This document shows positions 1 through 8,919 of a stretch of DNA of 64,000 nucleotides, piece after piece. The translations under genes were made by a program, and so were the position numbers. This DNA comes from CAWGCE01 sp964480915 (lineage in GTDB: Bacteria; Planctomycetota; Planctomycetia; Pirellulales; Pirellulaceae), in the NCBI GenBank assembly GCA_964480915.1, contig CAYZRS010000009.1, positions 60,067 to 124,066 of the forward strand, written 5' to 3'. The notes under the pieces were generated by a model. It searched no databases, had not been told where the DNA came from, and saw only the letters and a program-made list of their open reading frames with translations. Position 1 is the first letter of the stretch. Every line of letters starts with the position of its first letter.

Positions 1-175
1 GATTCCGAAAACCAAGTTGCTTTCGGTCATCGCATCGCAGGACGGTGTGGATAACGTCAATCGCGAGTTCCCTGACACGCAGATCTATGTCTGTGCTGTC
101 GATGCCGAACTGAACGCCAACAAATTCATCGTCCCCGGATTGGGTGACGCCGGCGACCGGATTTTCAACACGTAA
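1..175 (+). CDS. upp: Uracil phosphoribosyltransferase, C-terminal end (partial)
   Basis: The window opens inside a reading frame (codons in phase from base 2) that gives 57 residues and ends with TAA at 173-175. Its last residues, PGLGDAGDRIFNT, match the conserved PRPP-binding C-terminus of uracil phosphoribosyltransferase (PGLGDAGD-R/K-IFGT in the family). The preceding stretch with IYVCAVDAELN also fits. The enzyme makes UMP from uracil and PRPP in the cytoplasm. Cytidine deaminase, a cytosine deaminase and a nucleoside transporter lie within 8.4 kb, so pyrimidine salvage is a theme of this region. The N-terminal part is outside the window. Confidence 0.85.
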   Translation, partial: IPKTKLLSVIASQDGVDNVNREFPDTQIYVCAVDAELNANKFIVPGLGDAGDRIFNT

Positions 176-307
176 AGCCGTGCGAGCTTTGCCGTACCCA
201 TTGTTTGCAACCCACCCAAAATGATCTGCTGCGCTGCGCAAGTCGCGGTTGGATGCGAAACGAACCGTCGCTAACGCCAAACCAACATTTCTAACGTGGT
301 CGCTCAG

Positions 308-1303
308 CTACTGAGTGTCGCCGACTGCGGGTGTTGTATCGTCGCGAATGGTACTCATATTGCGATAGACGCTGATATCGACCTCTTCGCTGACCATCCT
401 TGTCGATCCGTCCGCGAAGACGAAGACGACTCCGCCGATGTGTTTGCTCGCAAACCCGCGGACGCGATCCTGCTGATCTTGGCAATTGTCACTAGCGACC
501 ATGTCCAACGTCACGGCGCCCGGATTGGAATTGATCGGTTCATTTAGGTCGTCGCTGGTGCCCCAGACTTCGTCGGCGCCAGGATTCTGTGCCGTAACCG
601 CGAGCACGGAGCCTACGCCACCTTCGTAGCCGAGTTCTCGAATCCCATTGCAATCTGCCTTGGACCAGACCTGGCCCAACATGAGTGGGGCTCAGCCTCA
701 GGGAGGAATCGCGGGCCATTTCAGGTCACTGATCGCTTCACCGAACGCGATCGTTTTCGATAGACCGTCCGAAATCTTGCCGACTTTCGTAGCACTGTTA
801 ATGTCGAACAGACCGTTGCCCGCCGGTTCGCCACAAAGGTAGGCGCGGTTGCCTTTGCTAAACGCGTAGTCCGTGGCCGCGCCCGAGACTCCCCCATCAT
901 CGACGACAAAGCTGTTGTTCGAGGGACACTGCAAGCCAGAAATTGTGTTCTGCCCGACAAGCAAGTTATCGACGCTGCTCCAAGGCTGTTCGAGGTCGTA
1001 CTGATCGTGAAGTGCGGTCTCTTCTAAGAACGGCAGCAGATAAACGAATCCACTGTGCCAAGCTTCTTGGGCATTTTGGTCGTCATCAACGATGCCAGGT
1101 GAGAACTTGCGATTGGCCGATTCGTAGTTGATTGCCGCCAGCCCCAACTGCCGCACCTGATTCATGCACTGCGTGCGTCGGGCCGATTCGCGCGCCGAGT
1201 TGACGGCCGGCAACAGCAACGAAACCAAAATCGCAATGATCGCAATGACGACGAGCAATTCGACGAGTGTGAAAGCGCGGCGATCGTTGCTGGGGAATGT
1301 CAT
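308..1303 (-). pseudogene. DUF1559 prepilin-like protein, interrupted by two in-frame TGA codons
   Basis: The frame starts at ATG 1303-1301 with a type IV pilin-like N-terminus (RRAFTLVELLVVIAIIAIL) followed by the DUF1559 pattern (LLPAVNSARESARRTQC). The C-terminal part keeps the H-x9-DG hallmark (HIGGVVFVFADG). N- and C-terminal parts are in the same frame but are separated by two TGA codons on the minus strand at 698-700 and 692-694, only one codon apart. No length change is needed to rejoin them. DUF1559 proteins are very numerous in planctomycetes; they are probably processed by prepilin peptidase and exported, and their role is unknown. Either the gene is recently inactivated or the sequence has local errors. 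The frame is open further upstream, to about 1516, but the pilin-like start at 1303 is far more plausible. Confidence 0.75.
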
Positions 1304-1522
1304 AGCGACAGTGTACCATCCGCGGGCGATTCTCCACTCATAAATCTGAGGCCGCCCCAATGCGGCCAACGGTGGCCAACGCCGTTTCGGCTGCAAAATC
1401 GGCTTTTCAGCTGGTAAGCCAGCTCGTCGGTCGATCGCTAGCGGGGGGAAATTGGCCAGATCACGTTTTCGCAACATACTCTCTGGCTGCTGTGCCAAAG
1501 CGATTTTCCGGATCACCCGGGA

Positions 1523-3388
1523 CTAGGCTAGGAAATCATGCTCCATGTCTGTCAGCCTTTGTTGCAGCCGATCCTTCGTTGCTTCTATGTCGCCAGAGTC
1601 TTCTGGCCGCTCAGCGGTAAACAGATAGAACTTGATTTTTGGTTCCGTGCCGGACGGCCGGACAGCGGCCCAGCCCTTGTCCTCTTCGAGTCTGAAGATG
1701 AGCAGGTTGCTTGAGGGGCCGTCGAGTGGCTGCGATTCGCCTGCCGAGACGATTGTTTGCCGTAAGTAGTCGCGCGTCTCGACAACCTGCATGCCGCCGA
1801 TTTCGGTAGGAGGCGACTCGCGAAAATTCTCGAGTATCTGTTGCATGTTGGCCATCCCTTCGGCGCCCGGCATCACCTTGGAAATGGTTCGCTCCTGGTG
1901 GCAGCCGTATTTGGCGTAGCACGCATTGAGCCGATCATGCAATGTCTCGCCGTTCGCTTTGGCTTCGTCGGCAATCTCGGCGAGCAGCATCGCGGCGACA
2001 GCTCCGTCTTTGTCACGCGCATAAGTTCCGAGCAAGTAGCCGTGTGCTTCTTCCGTCCCCATGATGAATTTTTCGGGACCCAGTTCATCGACCAGACTGC
2101 CAATCCACTTGAACCCGGTCAGACAATCACCGACGACGCGAATGCCGAACGACTCGCCGAGTCGATAGTACATGTCGGTCGTGACGAGCGTTTTGATGAG
2201 GTAGTGGTCTGGCGTTAGCGTGCCGGCTGCTTGTCGTTTCGACAGGACGTAATCTGCAATGACGACACCAATCTGATTGCCGGTCAGCGTCGCCCATTCC
2301 ATTTCGCCCGCTTCGACCGGCGCTGCGCAGCCGATGCGATCCGCGTCGGGGTCGCTGGCCAGGATCAGATCGGCTTCGTTGCGCATCGCGTGCATGATGA
2401 TGGCACTAAACACGGCCGGATTTTCTGGATTGGCGACGTTGTCAGGGACATTCGGGAAATCGCCGTTCGGTTCGGCATGGCTGGCGTAGATTTCTACATT
2501 GCGAAATCCGTCCGCCTTCAGCACCGGGACGATCGAACTCGTACCAACACCGTGCAAGGGCGAGAACACGATCCTCAAGCTGCGATTGCCTTGATCGGTC
2601 GGAAACCCTTGATCGACAACGGCCGAGGTGTAGTGGACCAGCATCTCGTCTTGGCAAAATTTCACGTCGCCCATTTGTTGAGACGTGGCGAACGATTTGC
2701 GGTGAAAGTCGCCGACCTCGTCGAGCCGCTTGGTGACCGCTTCGTCGTGAGGCGCTCGCAATTGGCCGCCGGTCGACCAGAAGACTTTGGCCGCGTTATC
2801 ACTGGGCGGATTGTGGCTGGCGGTGACCATGATGCCGCAAGAGCATTTTTTTTGACGGATGGTCGTGGAGAGCAGGGGGGTCGCCCGCGGACCATCGAGG
2901 AAGAAAATCCTGAAGCCGTTGGCGAGCATGATCTCGGCCGCCAGTTCGGCGAACTCGCGACTCTTGTGACGCGTGTCGTAACCGATCGCGCACGAGTGAG
3001 CTCCACTGGGGTTCTTCGACTTGACGTATTCGGCGACCGCTTGGAACGTCTCTCCCATCGTGCGATCGTTGATCGCGTTGCAGCCGATGGGGTACATCTT
3101 CCCGCGGCGTCCGGCCGTGCCGAACGGGATGGTGGTCCAAAACACCTCTTCGAGGGTTTCCCAGCGCCCGGCGAAGAGGTGCTTGCCGACCTCATCGGCA
3201 TACTCCACGTAGCGATCGTCGGTGAGCCAAGTACGGATGTTGTCGGCGGCTGCGGAGGAAAGATCGCCGGCAGCGACCGCCTGTTCGAGCAGAGGGAGGG
3301 CCGAATCGGCCGTTTCTGATGCGTTCAAAGGAGCTCTCGGTAAGTATTCTTTCCATTCGGACCGGCAACGGCACTTTCGCGGGGCCAC
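1523..3388 (-). CDS. Phosphoglucomutase/phosphomannomutase family protein
   Basis: This 621-codon frame is a phosphohexomutase of the alpha-D-phosphohexomutase superfamily. It has all four family loops in order: the phosphoserine loop TASHNPP, the metal-binding loop DPDADRIG, the sugar loop GTEEAHGYLLG and the phosphate-binding loop RPSGTEPKIKFYL near the C-terminus. It should interconvert hexose-1- and hexose-6-phosphate in the cytoplasm. The length fits the longer PgcA/PGM2-like bacterial enzymes. The outermost start is GTG at 3388. A TTG at 3328, just before the likely conserved N-terminus (NASETADSALPLLEQA), is a reasonable alternative. No partner gene is adjacent; malate dehydrogenase is divergent. 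Confidence 0.9.
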   Translation of the reverse strand: MAPRKCRCRSEWKEYLPRAPLNASETADSALPLLEQAVAAGDLSSAAADNIRTWLTDDRYVEYADEVGKHLFAGRWETLEEVFWTTIPFGTAGRRGKMYPIGCNAINDRTMGETFQAVAEYVKSKNPSGAHSCAIGYDTRHKSREFAELAAEIMLANGFRIFFLDGPRATPLLSTTIRQKKCSCGIMVTASHNPPSDNAAKVFWSTGGQLRAPHDEAVTKRLDEVGDFHRKSFATSQQMGDVKFCQDEMLVHYTSAVVDQGFPTDQGNRSLRIVFSPLHGVGTSSIVPVLKADGFRNVEIYASHAEPNGDFPNVPDNVANPENPAVFSAIIMHAMRNEADLILASDPDADRIGCAAPVEAGEMEWATLTGNQIGVVIADYVLSKRQAAGTLTPDHYLIKTLVTTDMYYRLGESFGIRVVGDCLTGFKWIGSLVDELGPEKFIMGTEEAHGYLLGTYARDKDGAVAAMLLAEIADEAKANGETLHDRLNACYAKYGCHQERTISKVMPGAEGMANMQQILENFRESPPTEIGGMQVVETRDYLRQTIVSAGESQPLDGPSSNLLIFRLEEDKGWAAVRPSGTEPKIKFYLFTAERPEDSGDIEATKDRLQQRLTDMEHDFLA

Positions 3389-3556
3389 ACTGATTCGGAG
3401 AATTCAGAAGGAAACCGCCGTGCGGGTTTGCGCCTCGTGGCGACAGTATTACGATACCAGATTCTGCTAAGGAACTTAGGCCGCTTGGCGTGCTGTTCAT
3501 CTTGGGCAACGCAGGCCAGCGATGCGGCTTGGAATAAATCGATTAGGAGCTGACAG

Positions 3557-4537
3557 ATGAAGAGTCCGGTACGAGTGGCAATTACAGGGGCGGCGGGAAA
3601 TATTGGCTACGCATTGGCGTTTCGCATCGCGGCTGGAAATATGTTGGGGCCAGATCAACCAGTCATCCTCCAGTTGCTTGAGATTCCACCTGCGTTGCCC
3701 GCGTTAAAGGGTGTTGTGATGGAACTGAACGACTGTGCGTTTCCGCTCTTGCAAGGCATTGTCGCGACCGACGATTTGGATACGGCATTCAAAGAGGTGA
3801 ACTATTCGCTTCTTGTCGGAGCTCGCCCACGCGGCAAAGGGATGGAACGCAAGGATCTGTTGAGCGCCAATGGCAAGATTTTTGGCCCCCAAGGCAAATC
3901 GATGAACGCGGTCGCTTCACGCGACGTGAAGGTGCTGGTGGTCGGGAACCCGGCCAACACGAATTCGCTGATCGCCATGACGAGCGCTCCCGATCTACCC
4001 AATGAACAGTTCACAGCGATGACTCGTTTGGATCACAATCGGGCGCTCAGTCAACTGGCAGAGAAAACCGCATCGCACGTCAATGACATCGACAAGATGA
4101 CGATTTGGGGCAACCACTCGGCGACCCAGTATCCCGATATCAGCCAATGCACCATCAAGGGCAAGCCGGCAACGGAATGTGTGCCGGAAGACTGGTACCG
4201 AAATGAATTCATTCCTCGAGTCCAAAAACGGGGCGCTGAGATCATCGAAGCGCGTGGCGCTTCGAGCGCCGCCTCGGCCGCCTCGGCCGCGATCGATCAC
4301 ATGCACGATTGGGCGTTGGGGACTCCGGAAGGCGAATGGGTCAGCATGGCGATTCCTTCGGATGGTAGTTACGGCGTCGAGGAAGGGATCATGTATTCCT
4401 ACCCATGCCAATGCAAAGAGGGCAAGTACGAAATCGTGCAAGGTCTTGAAGTGGACGAATTCAGCCAAGAAAAGATGGCCGCAACGGAAAAAGAACTGCG
4501 CGAAGAACGCGACAATGTGGCCGACATGTTGGCCTAA
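3557..4537 (+). CDS. mdh: Malate dehydrogenase (NAD-dependent, LDH/MDH family)
   Basis: The 326-residue protein begins with a Rossmann motif ITGAAGNIGYAL. It contains the substrate/active-site elements expected of group-2 MDH: GARPRGKGMERKDLL (mobile loop arginines), VVGNPANTNSL, the TRLDHNR segment and IWGNHSATQYPD with the catalytic histidine. It interconverts malate and oxaloacetate in the TCA cycle. The start is supported by an AGGAG box at about 3546-3550, upstream of ATG 3557. The Ala/Ser-rich stretch near residue 235 (ASSAASAASAAIDH) is normal for this family. cdd follows after 48 bp on the same strand and may be co-transcribed. Confidence 0.95.
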   Translation: MKSPVRVAITGAAGNIGYALAFRIAAGNMLGPDQPVILQLLEIPPALPALKGVVMELNDCAFPLLQGIVATDDLDTAFKEVNYSLLVGARPRGKGMERKDLLSANGKIFGPQGKSMNAVASRDVKVLVVGNPANTNSLIAMTSAPDLPNEQFTAMTRLDHNRALSQLAEKTASHVNDIDKMTIWGNHSATQYPDISQCTIKGKPATECVPEDWYRNEFIPRVQKRGAEIIEARGASSAASAASAAIDHMHDWALGTPEGEWVSMAIPSDGSYGVEEGIMYSYPCQCKEGKYEIVQGLEVDEFSQEKMAATEKELREERDNVADMLA

Positions 4538-4585
4538 TCGGCTTGCTCAGATCCGCTCTGCTGGGAATTTAACGGAGTCACTTCG

Positions 4586-4984
4586 ATGGACGCAGCCACT
4601 CGCCAAAAGCTAATCGACGAGTCGCTGCGAGTGCGCTCGAACGCGTACGCGCCGTTCTCCAGGTTCCTGGTCGGAGCGGCGCTGCTGACCGAAAGTGGCG
4701 AAGTCTTCGGCGGCGTCAACGTGGAAAATTCGTCCTTCGGTTTAACTTGTTGTGCAGAACGGACCGCCATTTTCTCCGCGGTGACGGCCGGTCATCGGCA
4801 GTTTCTAGCGGTTGCGGTCGCCAGCGCCGGGGGCCACGGCCCGTGCGGCGCCTGTCGACAGGTGCTCGCCGAATTCGGCCTCGACATGATCGTCATCCTT
4901 GTTGATGCCGATAAACCGAACGTTGCAACCGACACGACCGTCGCGTCGCTGCTGCCCGGTTCCTTCAAATTTCCAACCGAATAG
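4586..4984 (+). CDS. cdd: Cytidine deaminase
   Basis: This 132-residue protein has the homotetrameric cytidine deaminase layout. The zinc site is Cys56 and Glu58 in CCAERTAIF with Cys87 and Cys90 in PCGACRQ, and the nucleoside-binding NVENSSFG segment lies just before it. It deaminates cytidine and deoxycytidine to the uridine forms. It sits 48 bp after mdh on the same strand. Together with upp upstream and the cytosine deaminase and nucleoside transporter downstream, it makes a loose pyrimidine-salvage neighbourhood. The length is typical for the small bacterial form. Confidence 0.95.
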   Translation: MDAATRQKLIDESLRVRSNAYAPFSRFLVGAALLTESGEVFGGVNVENSSFGLTCCAERTAIFSAVTAGHRQFLAVAVASAGGHGPCGACRQVLAEFGLDMIVILVDADKPNVATDTTVASLLPGSFKFPTE

Positions 4985-5118
4985 CATCAAGGTCGCAAAT
5001 AGCTGCGATCCAAGGTGGATAAGCCGGTTTGGGGCCCCTTCGCGATCATGTTATATTGTGCTGCGGGATAGCTGGCAGCATGGCTGCGAGTTTCGAGAAA
5101 ATGAATTGCGAGGACACT

Positions 5119-5835
5119 ATGAACACGGCATCGGTCAATCCTTACGAATCGCCCAACTATTCCATCGCCTCTGCTGCCTCCGTGGATGAACGTGCCACGT
5201 TCATCACGAAGACCTACTTGCACTTGGCCGGCGCTGTTTCTCTTTTGATTATTATCGAAGCCGCGCTGCAAATCTCCCCAATTGCCGAGCCATTGACCAA
5301 GCTTATGGCTGGCAGCCAATACGGCTGGTTGGCCGTACTCGGTCTATTCATGGCGGTCAGCTGGGTTGCCGAGAGTTGGGCAAGCTCATCCACATCAAGA
5401 AACATGCAGTACGCCGGATTGGGGCTCTACACGGTCGCCGAGGCATTCCTGCTGATGCCGTTGATTTATATCGCTCGACAAATGGCTCCGAACGCGATTC
5501 CAGCCGCGGCGCTCGCCACGTTTGCCTTATTCGGTCTCATGACGGCGATCGTTTTGTTAACGCGTCGTGACTTTTCGTTCATGAAAACCGGATTGATGTT
5601 CGGCGGATTTGCCGCCATGGGCTTGATCGTTGTTGCGATCGTGACCGGGTTCAATCTTGGCCCCATTTTTTCCGTGGCAATGATCGTCTTCGCGTGTTGC
5701 TACATTCTTTATGACACGTCGAATATCTTGCACAAATACCGCACCGACCAATACGTGGCGGCTTCACTTTCACTCTTCGCGTCGGTTGCTCTGCTGTTCT
5801 GGTACATCTTGCAACTGTTCATGTCGCGTGACTAA
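5119..5835 (+). CDS. BAX inhibitor-1 / YccA family membrane protein
   Basis: A 238-residue integral membrane protein with about seven hydrophobic segments after a polar N-terminus that includes a short NPYESPNY motif seen in planctomycete proteins. The pattern of closely spaced helices, with FATFALFGLM-type and ASLSLFASVALLFWYILQLF segments, fits the BAX inhibitor-1 (TMBIM/YccA-like) family, whose characterised members are proposed calcium-leak or protease-modulating proteins. The start at 5119 has GAGG about 10 bases upstream; in-frame ATGs at 5080 and 5101 lack a better box. Its role here is not known. The family call rests on overall pattern and not on a unique motif. Confidence 0.75.
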   Translation: MNTASVNPYESPNYSIASAASVDERATFITKTYLHLAGAVSLLIIIEAALQISPIAEPLTKLMAGSQYGWLAVLGLFMAVSWVAESWASSSTSRNMQYAGLGLYTVAEAFLLMPLIYIARQMAPNAIPAAALATFALFGLMTAIVLLTRRDFSFMKTGLMFGGFAAMGLIVVAIVTGFNLGPIFSVAMIVFACCYILYDTSNILHKYRTDQYVAASLSLFASVALLFWYILQLFMSRD

Positions 5836-5840
5836 CGGCA

Positions 5841-5907
5841 GTCGCGGTTGAAGACCGCGACGAAGCGATCCCATCGCACGCCCTGGCCCCATAAGGTTCA
5901 GGGCGTG
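5841..5907 (+). terminator. Two consecutive hairpins after the BAX-inhibitor-like gene
   Basis: A perfect 8-bp stem (5841-5848 with 5854-5861, 5-nt loop) is followed by a perfect 9-bp stem (5877-5885 with 5899-5907, 13-nt loop). They lie just after the stop codon at 5835. Neither has a run of T, so they are only possible transcript-end or mRNA-stabilising structures. Confidence 0.35.
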
Positions 5908-6041
5908 TTCGCGTCTGTGCCGGCGCCTTCAGGGGCGGCAAGGTTTTTGGTGTCAAGCAATGCGTGAGCCAGATTCCAAACTGGTGGCCAATGTCGATTC
6001 GACCGATACTGATGTAGGGCCAGCGGGGAAGGAATGAAGTG

Positions 6042-6377
6042 ATGAGAGATCAGGACGCGCGGAAAACAGATCAACTGGAGCAGACCGATGGCGATTATTC
6101 GTGGGAAGAAATCAAAACCAATCGCGGTTGGAATCTCTACTTCACTGGGGCAAGCGTCATTCTTGTTTGGGTGATGGTAAGCCTGGAGCGTTTACCTTTG
6201 GGTGGGGCGGTTGTGTTGAGCCTGATCATCGTGATTTGTTCCTGGCTCTACCGGGTATTGTTCGCTTCGAATACTGCCTCCAAACTGGGCGATGATTTCG
6301 TGGGCAGTGGGAAGAGAGTCGGCCCGATTACGATGGGTACCATCCTCGGTTATCTAAATGATGGGTTTAAACGGTGA
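6042..6377 (+). CDS. Small membrane protein of unknown function
   Basis: A 111-residue protein with a charged N-terminus (about residues 1-30), two hydrophobic segments (around 32-48 and 55-75) and a short polar C-terminus. No family was recognised. The ATG at 6042 is preceded by AAGGA with 8-base spacing; a GTG three bases earlier is possible but too close to that box. It is followed 61 bp later by the cytosine deaminase gene on the same strand. The protein is probably in the inner membrane, with no clue to its job. Confidence 0.6.
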   Translation: MRDQDARKTDQLEQTDGDYSWEEIKTNRGWNLYFTGASVILVWVMVSLERLPLGGAVVLSLIIVICSWLYRVLFASNTASKLGDDFVGSGKRVGPITMGTILGYLNDGFKR

Positions 6378-6438
6378 ATGAACTGCCGATTCAGACGGAT
6401 GAATCGGCGTTCTGCCAGCTTAAAATTGGACCGAATCG

Positions 6439-6879
6439 ATGGATGCATTCTTAGAAGCTGCGATTGAAGAAGCCGAACTTGGTTTGGCAGAAGGCGGGAT
6501 TCCGATCGGATCGGTGCTGGTGCTGGACGACGAAATCATCGGTCGCGGGCACAATCGCCGTGTCCAGAACGGCAGCGCGATCTTACATGCGGAAATGGAC
6601 TGTTTAGAAAACGCCGGTCGCTTGAAGGCGAGCGACTATCGCCGGAGTGTGCTGTACTCGACACTGTCACCCTGCGACATGTGTAGCGGGACGGTGCTGC
6701 TGTACGAAATCCCCAAGGTCATCGTCGGCGAGAACCAGACGTTCCAAGGGCCGGAAGAATATGTGCGTTCACGTGGCGTGCAAATCGAAGTCCTTGCCGA
6801 TCCACGCTGCGTCGAACTCATGCGACAGTTCATTGCGGCTCAGCCAGAATTATGGAACGAAGATATCGGGGTGGAATAA
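6439..6879 (+). CDS. Cytosine deaminase, yeast Fcy1-like
   Basis: This 146-residue zinc deaminase has His50 and Glu52 in HAEMDCLENAGRL and Cys79/Cys82 in LSPCDMCSG. Its resemblance to fungal cytosine deaminase goes beyond the zinc motif: the ENAGR segment, the VGENQTFQG stretch and the C-terminal WNEDIG tail all have counterparts in yeast Fcy1 (recalled, not searched). That makes free cytosine a more likely substrate than tRNA adenosine (TadA) or guanine. The product uracil would feed uracil phosphoribosyltransferase, whose gene ends at 175. The bacterial CodA cytosine deaminase is an unrelated amidohydrolase. Confidence 0.85.
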   Translation: MDAFLEAAIEEAELGLAEGGIPIGSVLVLDDEIIGRGHNRRVQNGSAILHAEMDCLENAGRLKASDYRRSVLYSTLSPCDMCSGTVLLYEIPKVIVGENQTFQGPEEYVRSRGVQIEVLADPRCVELMRQFIAAQPELWNEDIGVE

Positions 6880-7131
6880 AGGCGACGCGGTCTCGGTTTC
6901 GTCTGGCAGCTGGAACACAACGGAGCGCGGGTGAAAATTGCAAAGTGGTCAAGCATGCGTGCCAGCGTCCAAATGTTACGGTTTCGATCGGCCTCAGGTC
7001 GTCGAGGCCATTGGGGCGGCAGTCAGCGGAGCTGAACCTAGTCGGCAATTGGTACGGGTCGATAAATTGTGCTGGTACGCGCTAGGGCGAGCCATTGGTC
7101 GTTTGATTGGGCGACTATGATGCAGGAGCTG

Positions 7132-8394
7132 CTAAGGAATCATTAGCCCGGCGATGCAGGCGGTCATGAAAGCGGCGAGGGTGCCGCCGAGCATGGCTCG
7201 GAAACCGAGTTTGGCCAAGTCGCTTCGTCGTTCTGGGGCGATGCCGCCGATGCCGCCCAGTTGGATACCGATCGAACTGAAGTTGGCGAAGCCGCACAGG
7301 GCGTAGGTCATGATCGTGAATGAGCGTTCGCTCAGCTGCTCTTTGGCGCCGGTCAATTGGATGTAGGCGACGAACTCGTTGACCACCATCTTGGTACCCA
7401 GAATTCCGCCCGCTTGGAGGCACTCTTCTTTGGGGATTCCCATCAAGAATGCGAAGGGGGCGAACAGGTAGCCGAAGATCAACTCCAGGGACCAGGTTTC
7501 ACCACCGGCGACTCCCGCTTTTTCAGCCAGCAAGGTTCCCACCCAATTCACCATCGAATTGCCCATCGCGACGAGCGCCACAAAAGCGATCAGCATGGCT
7601 CCGACGTTTAGCGCCAACATCAGCCCCGACGATGCGCCTTCGGCAGCCGCTTCAATGACGTTAACGCATTGGGTTTCTTCGCTCGCTTGAATGGTGCCGG
7701 CCGTTACTGACTCTTCCGTTTCCGGCTGCAAGATTTTGGCAATCAACAAAGCGGCCGGTGCGGAAATCACGGAGGCAGTGATGAGGTGCCCGGCGTCGAT
7801 GCCCATGCCCACAAAGGCGGCCAAAACGCCGCCGGCGATCGTGGCGAAGCCGCCGACCATCACCACGTTCAATTCGGACAAGGTCATTTGTTGCACGTAG
7901 GGTTTGATGACCAGCGGTGCCTCGGTCTGTCCCACGAAAATGTTGGCAGCGGCTGATAGCGTTTCGGCGCCTGAGGTACCGAGCGTTTTCTGCATGACCC
8001 AGGCGAACGCTTTCACGATCCATTGCATGATGCCCAAGTGATACAAAATCGACATCAGCGAAGAAAAGAAGATGATCGTTGGCAGAATGCCGAAGGCGAA
8101 CGACCGCCACAGCGTATACATCGGCGGCAAGGGAGCGTCGCCAGGGCGGGGGAAAATGTTGAACATGAAGGCCGAGCCTTCATCGACGAAGGTGAGGATG
8201 TTTTGAAAGAAGTCGCCCAGGAATGCGAAGAACCATTGGCCAGAATCGGTCCACAAAATGAGCATTGCAAACGCGACTTGTAGAAAAAGCCCGCCCACGA
8301 CCACCCGCAGATTGATGCGGTTCTTGTGCGAGCTCATCAGCCACGCCAAGAACAGCATCACGACGATTCCCAATGCCCCAACCCACCGTTCCAT
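7132..8394 (-). CDS. Concentrative nucleoside transporter, NupC/CNT family
   Basis: A 420-residue polytopic membrane protein with CNT family signatures: GQTEAPLVIKPYV in the nucleoside-binding region, the GG(F)ATIAGGVLAAF segment, GIPKEECLQAGGILGTK and the final CGFANFSSIGIQLGGIGG. It should import pyrimidine and/or purine nucleosides with Na+ or H+. The start at 8394 is set by AGGAG upstream of ATG on the minus strand; the frame is open further out but that part has no membrane character. It is convergent with the cytosine deaminase and fits the local salvage genes. Confidence 0.92.
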   Translation of the reverse strand: MERWVGALGIVVMLFLAWLMSSHKNRINLRVVVGGLFLQVAFAMLILWTDSGQWFFAFLGDFFQNILTFVDEGSAFMFNIFPRPGDAPLPPMYTLWRSFAFGILPTIIFFSSLMSILYHLGIMQWIVKAFAWVMQKTLGTSGAETLSAAANIFVGQTEAPLVIKPYVQQMTLSELNVVMVGGFATIAGGVLAAFVGMGIDAGHLITASVISAPAALLIAKILQPETEESVTAGTIQASEETQCVNVIEAAAEGASSGLMLALNVGAMLIAFVALVAMGNSMVNWVGTLLAEKAGVAGGETWSLELIFGYLFAPFAFLMGIPKEECLQAGGILGTKMVVNEFVAYIQLTGAKEQLSERSFTIMTYALCGFANFSSIGIQLGGIGGIAPERRSDLAKLGFRAMLGGTLAAFMTACIAGLMIP

Positions 8395-8919
8395 AATCAC
8401 AAACTCCTGTGCGCGTGTGTGCCAGCATCGTAATCGTATTTTCACTCGACCACGCAATTTATCACATCGAGACGGCAGCGGCACCCATGGCGAGCGTTGG
8501 GGGATGGGGACGATGCCATGAAATCACGCAGCGAAACGAATTTGGAATTCGTTGTTCTGGCCGGCGAACTGCTTTGATTCTGATCCGTACACGATTCGTA
8601 ACGAAACGGAATGGAAAACTGCGGCGCATTTCCGGAAGGTTGCGTGATGCGGCCACCGTTTTAGTGTGAGTCTATTTTGGCGAGACAGTTGGCGAGACCG
8701 TGTGTTGGTTGCCGAGTCCTGACGTTGACGCGTTATGGGGCGTGCGATACATTCCTTGCCTTCACGGAAATAATCGTTGGCAGCTCTTGCTAGCAACGTT
8801 TAAATAGAGACATCGATAATGGTTTGGCGACCGGTTGTGACCGTGAAGGTTCCGCGCACTCGAATCGTTCGAGCAGCGCCGTCTCTCTTTGACCTGGAAC
8901 AACGGAAACCGGAATTACC
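8395..8919. other. Intergenic stretch with a short palindrome
   Basis: No convincing gene was seen between the divergent transporter and hydrolase-like genes. A perfect palindrome with 8-bp arms and a 3-base spacer lies at 8535-8553 (arms AACGAATT and AATTCGTT), about 140 bp upstream of the transporter start. It could be an operator, but nothing else supports this. Confidence 0.4.

Noticed and set aside
692..700. Selenocysteine read-through of the two TGA codons in the DUF1559 gene
   Set aside because: No Cys/redox motif at these positions, two TGA codons close together, and no stem of adequate length at the spacing seen after the real candidate TGA.
2231..3319. Long plus-strand open frame opposite the phosphoglucomutase
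   Set aside because: The minus-strand frame has all mutase motifs; the plus-strand reading is a GC-rich shadow.
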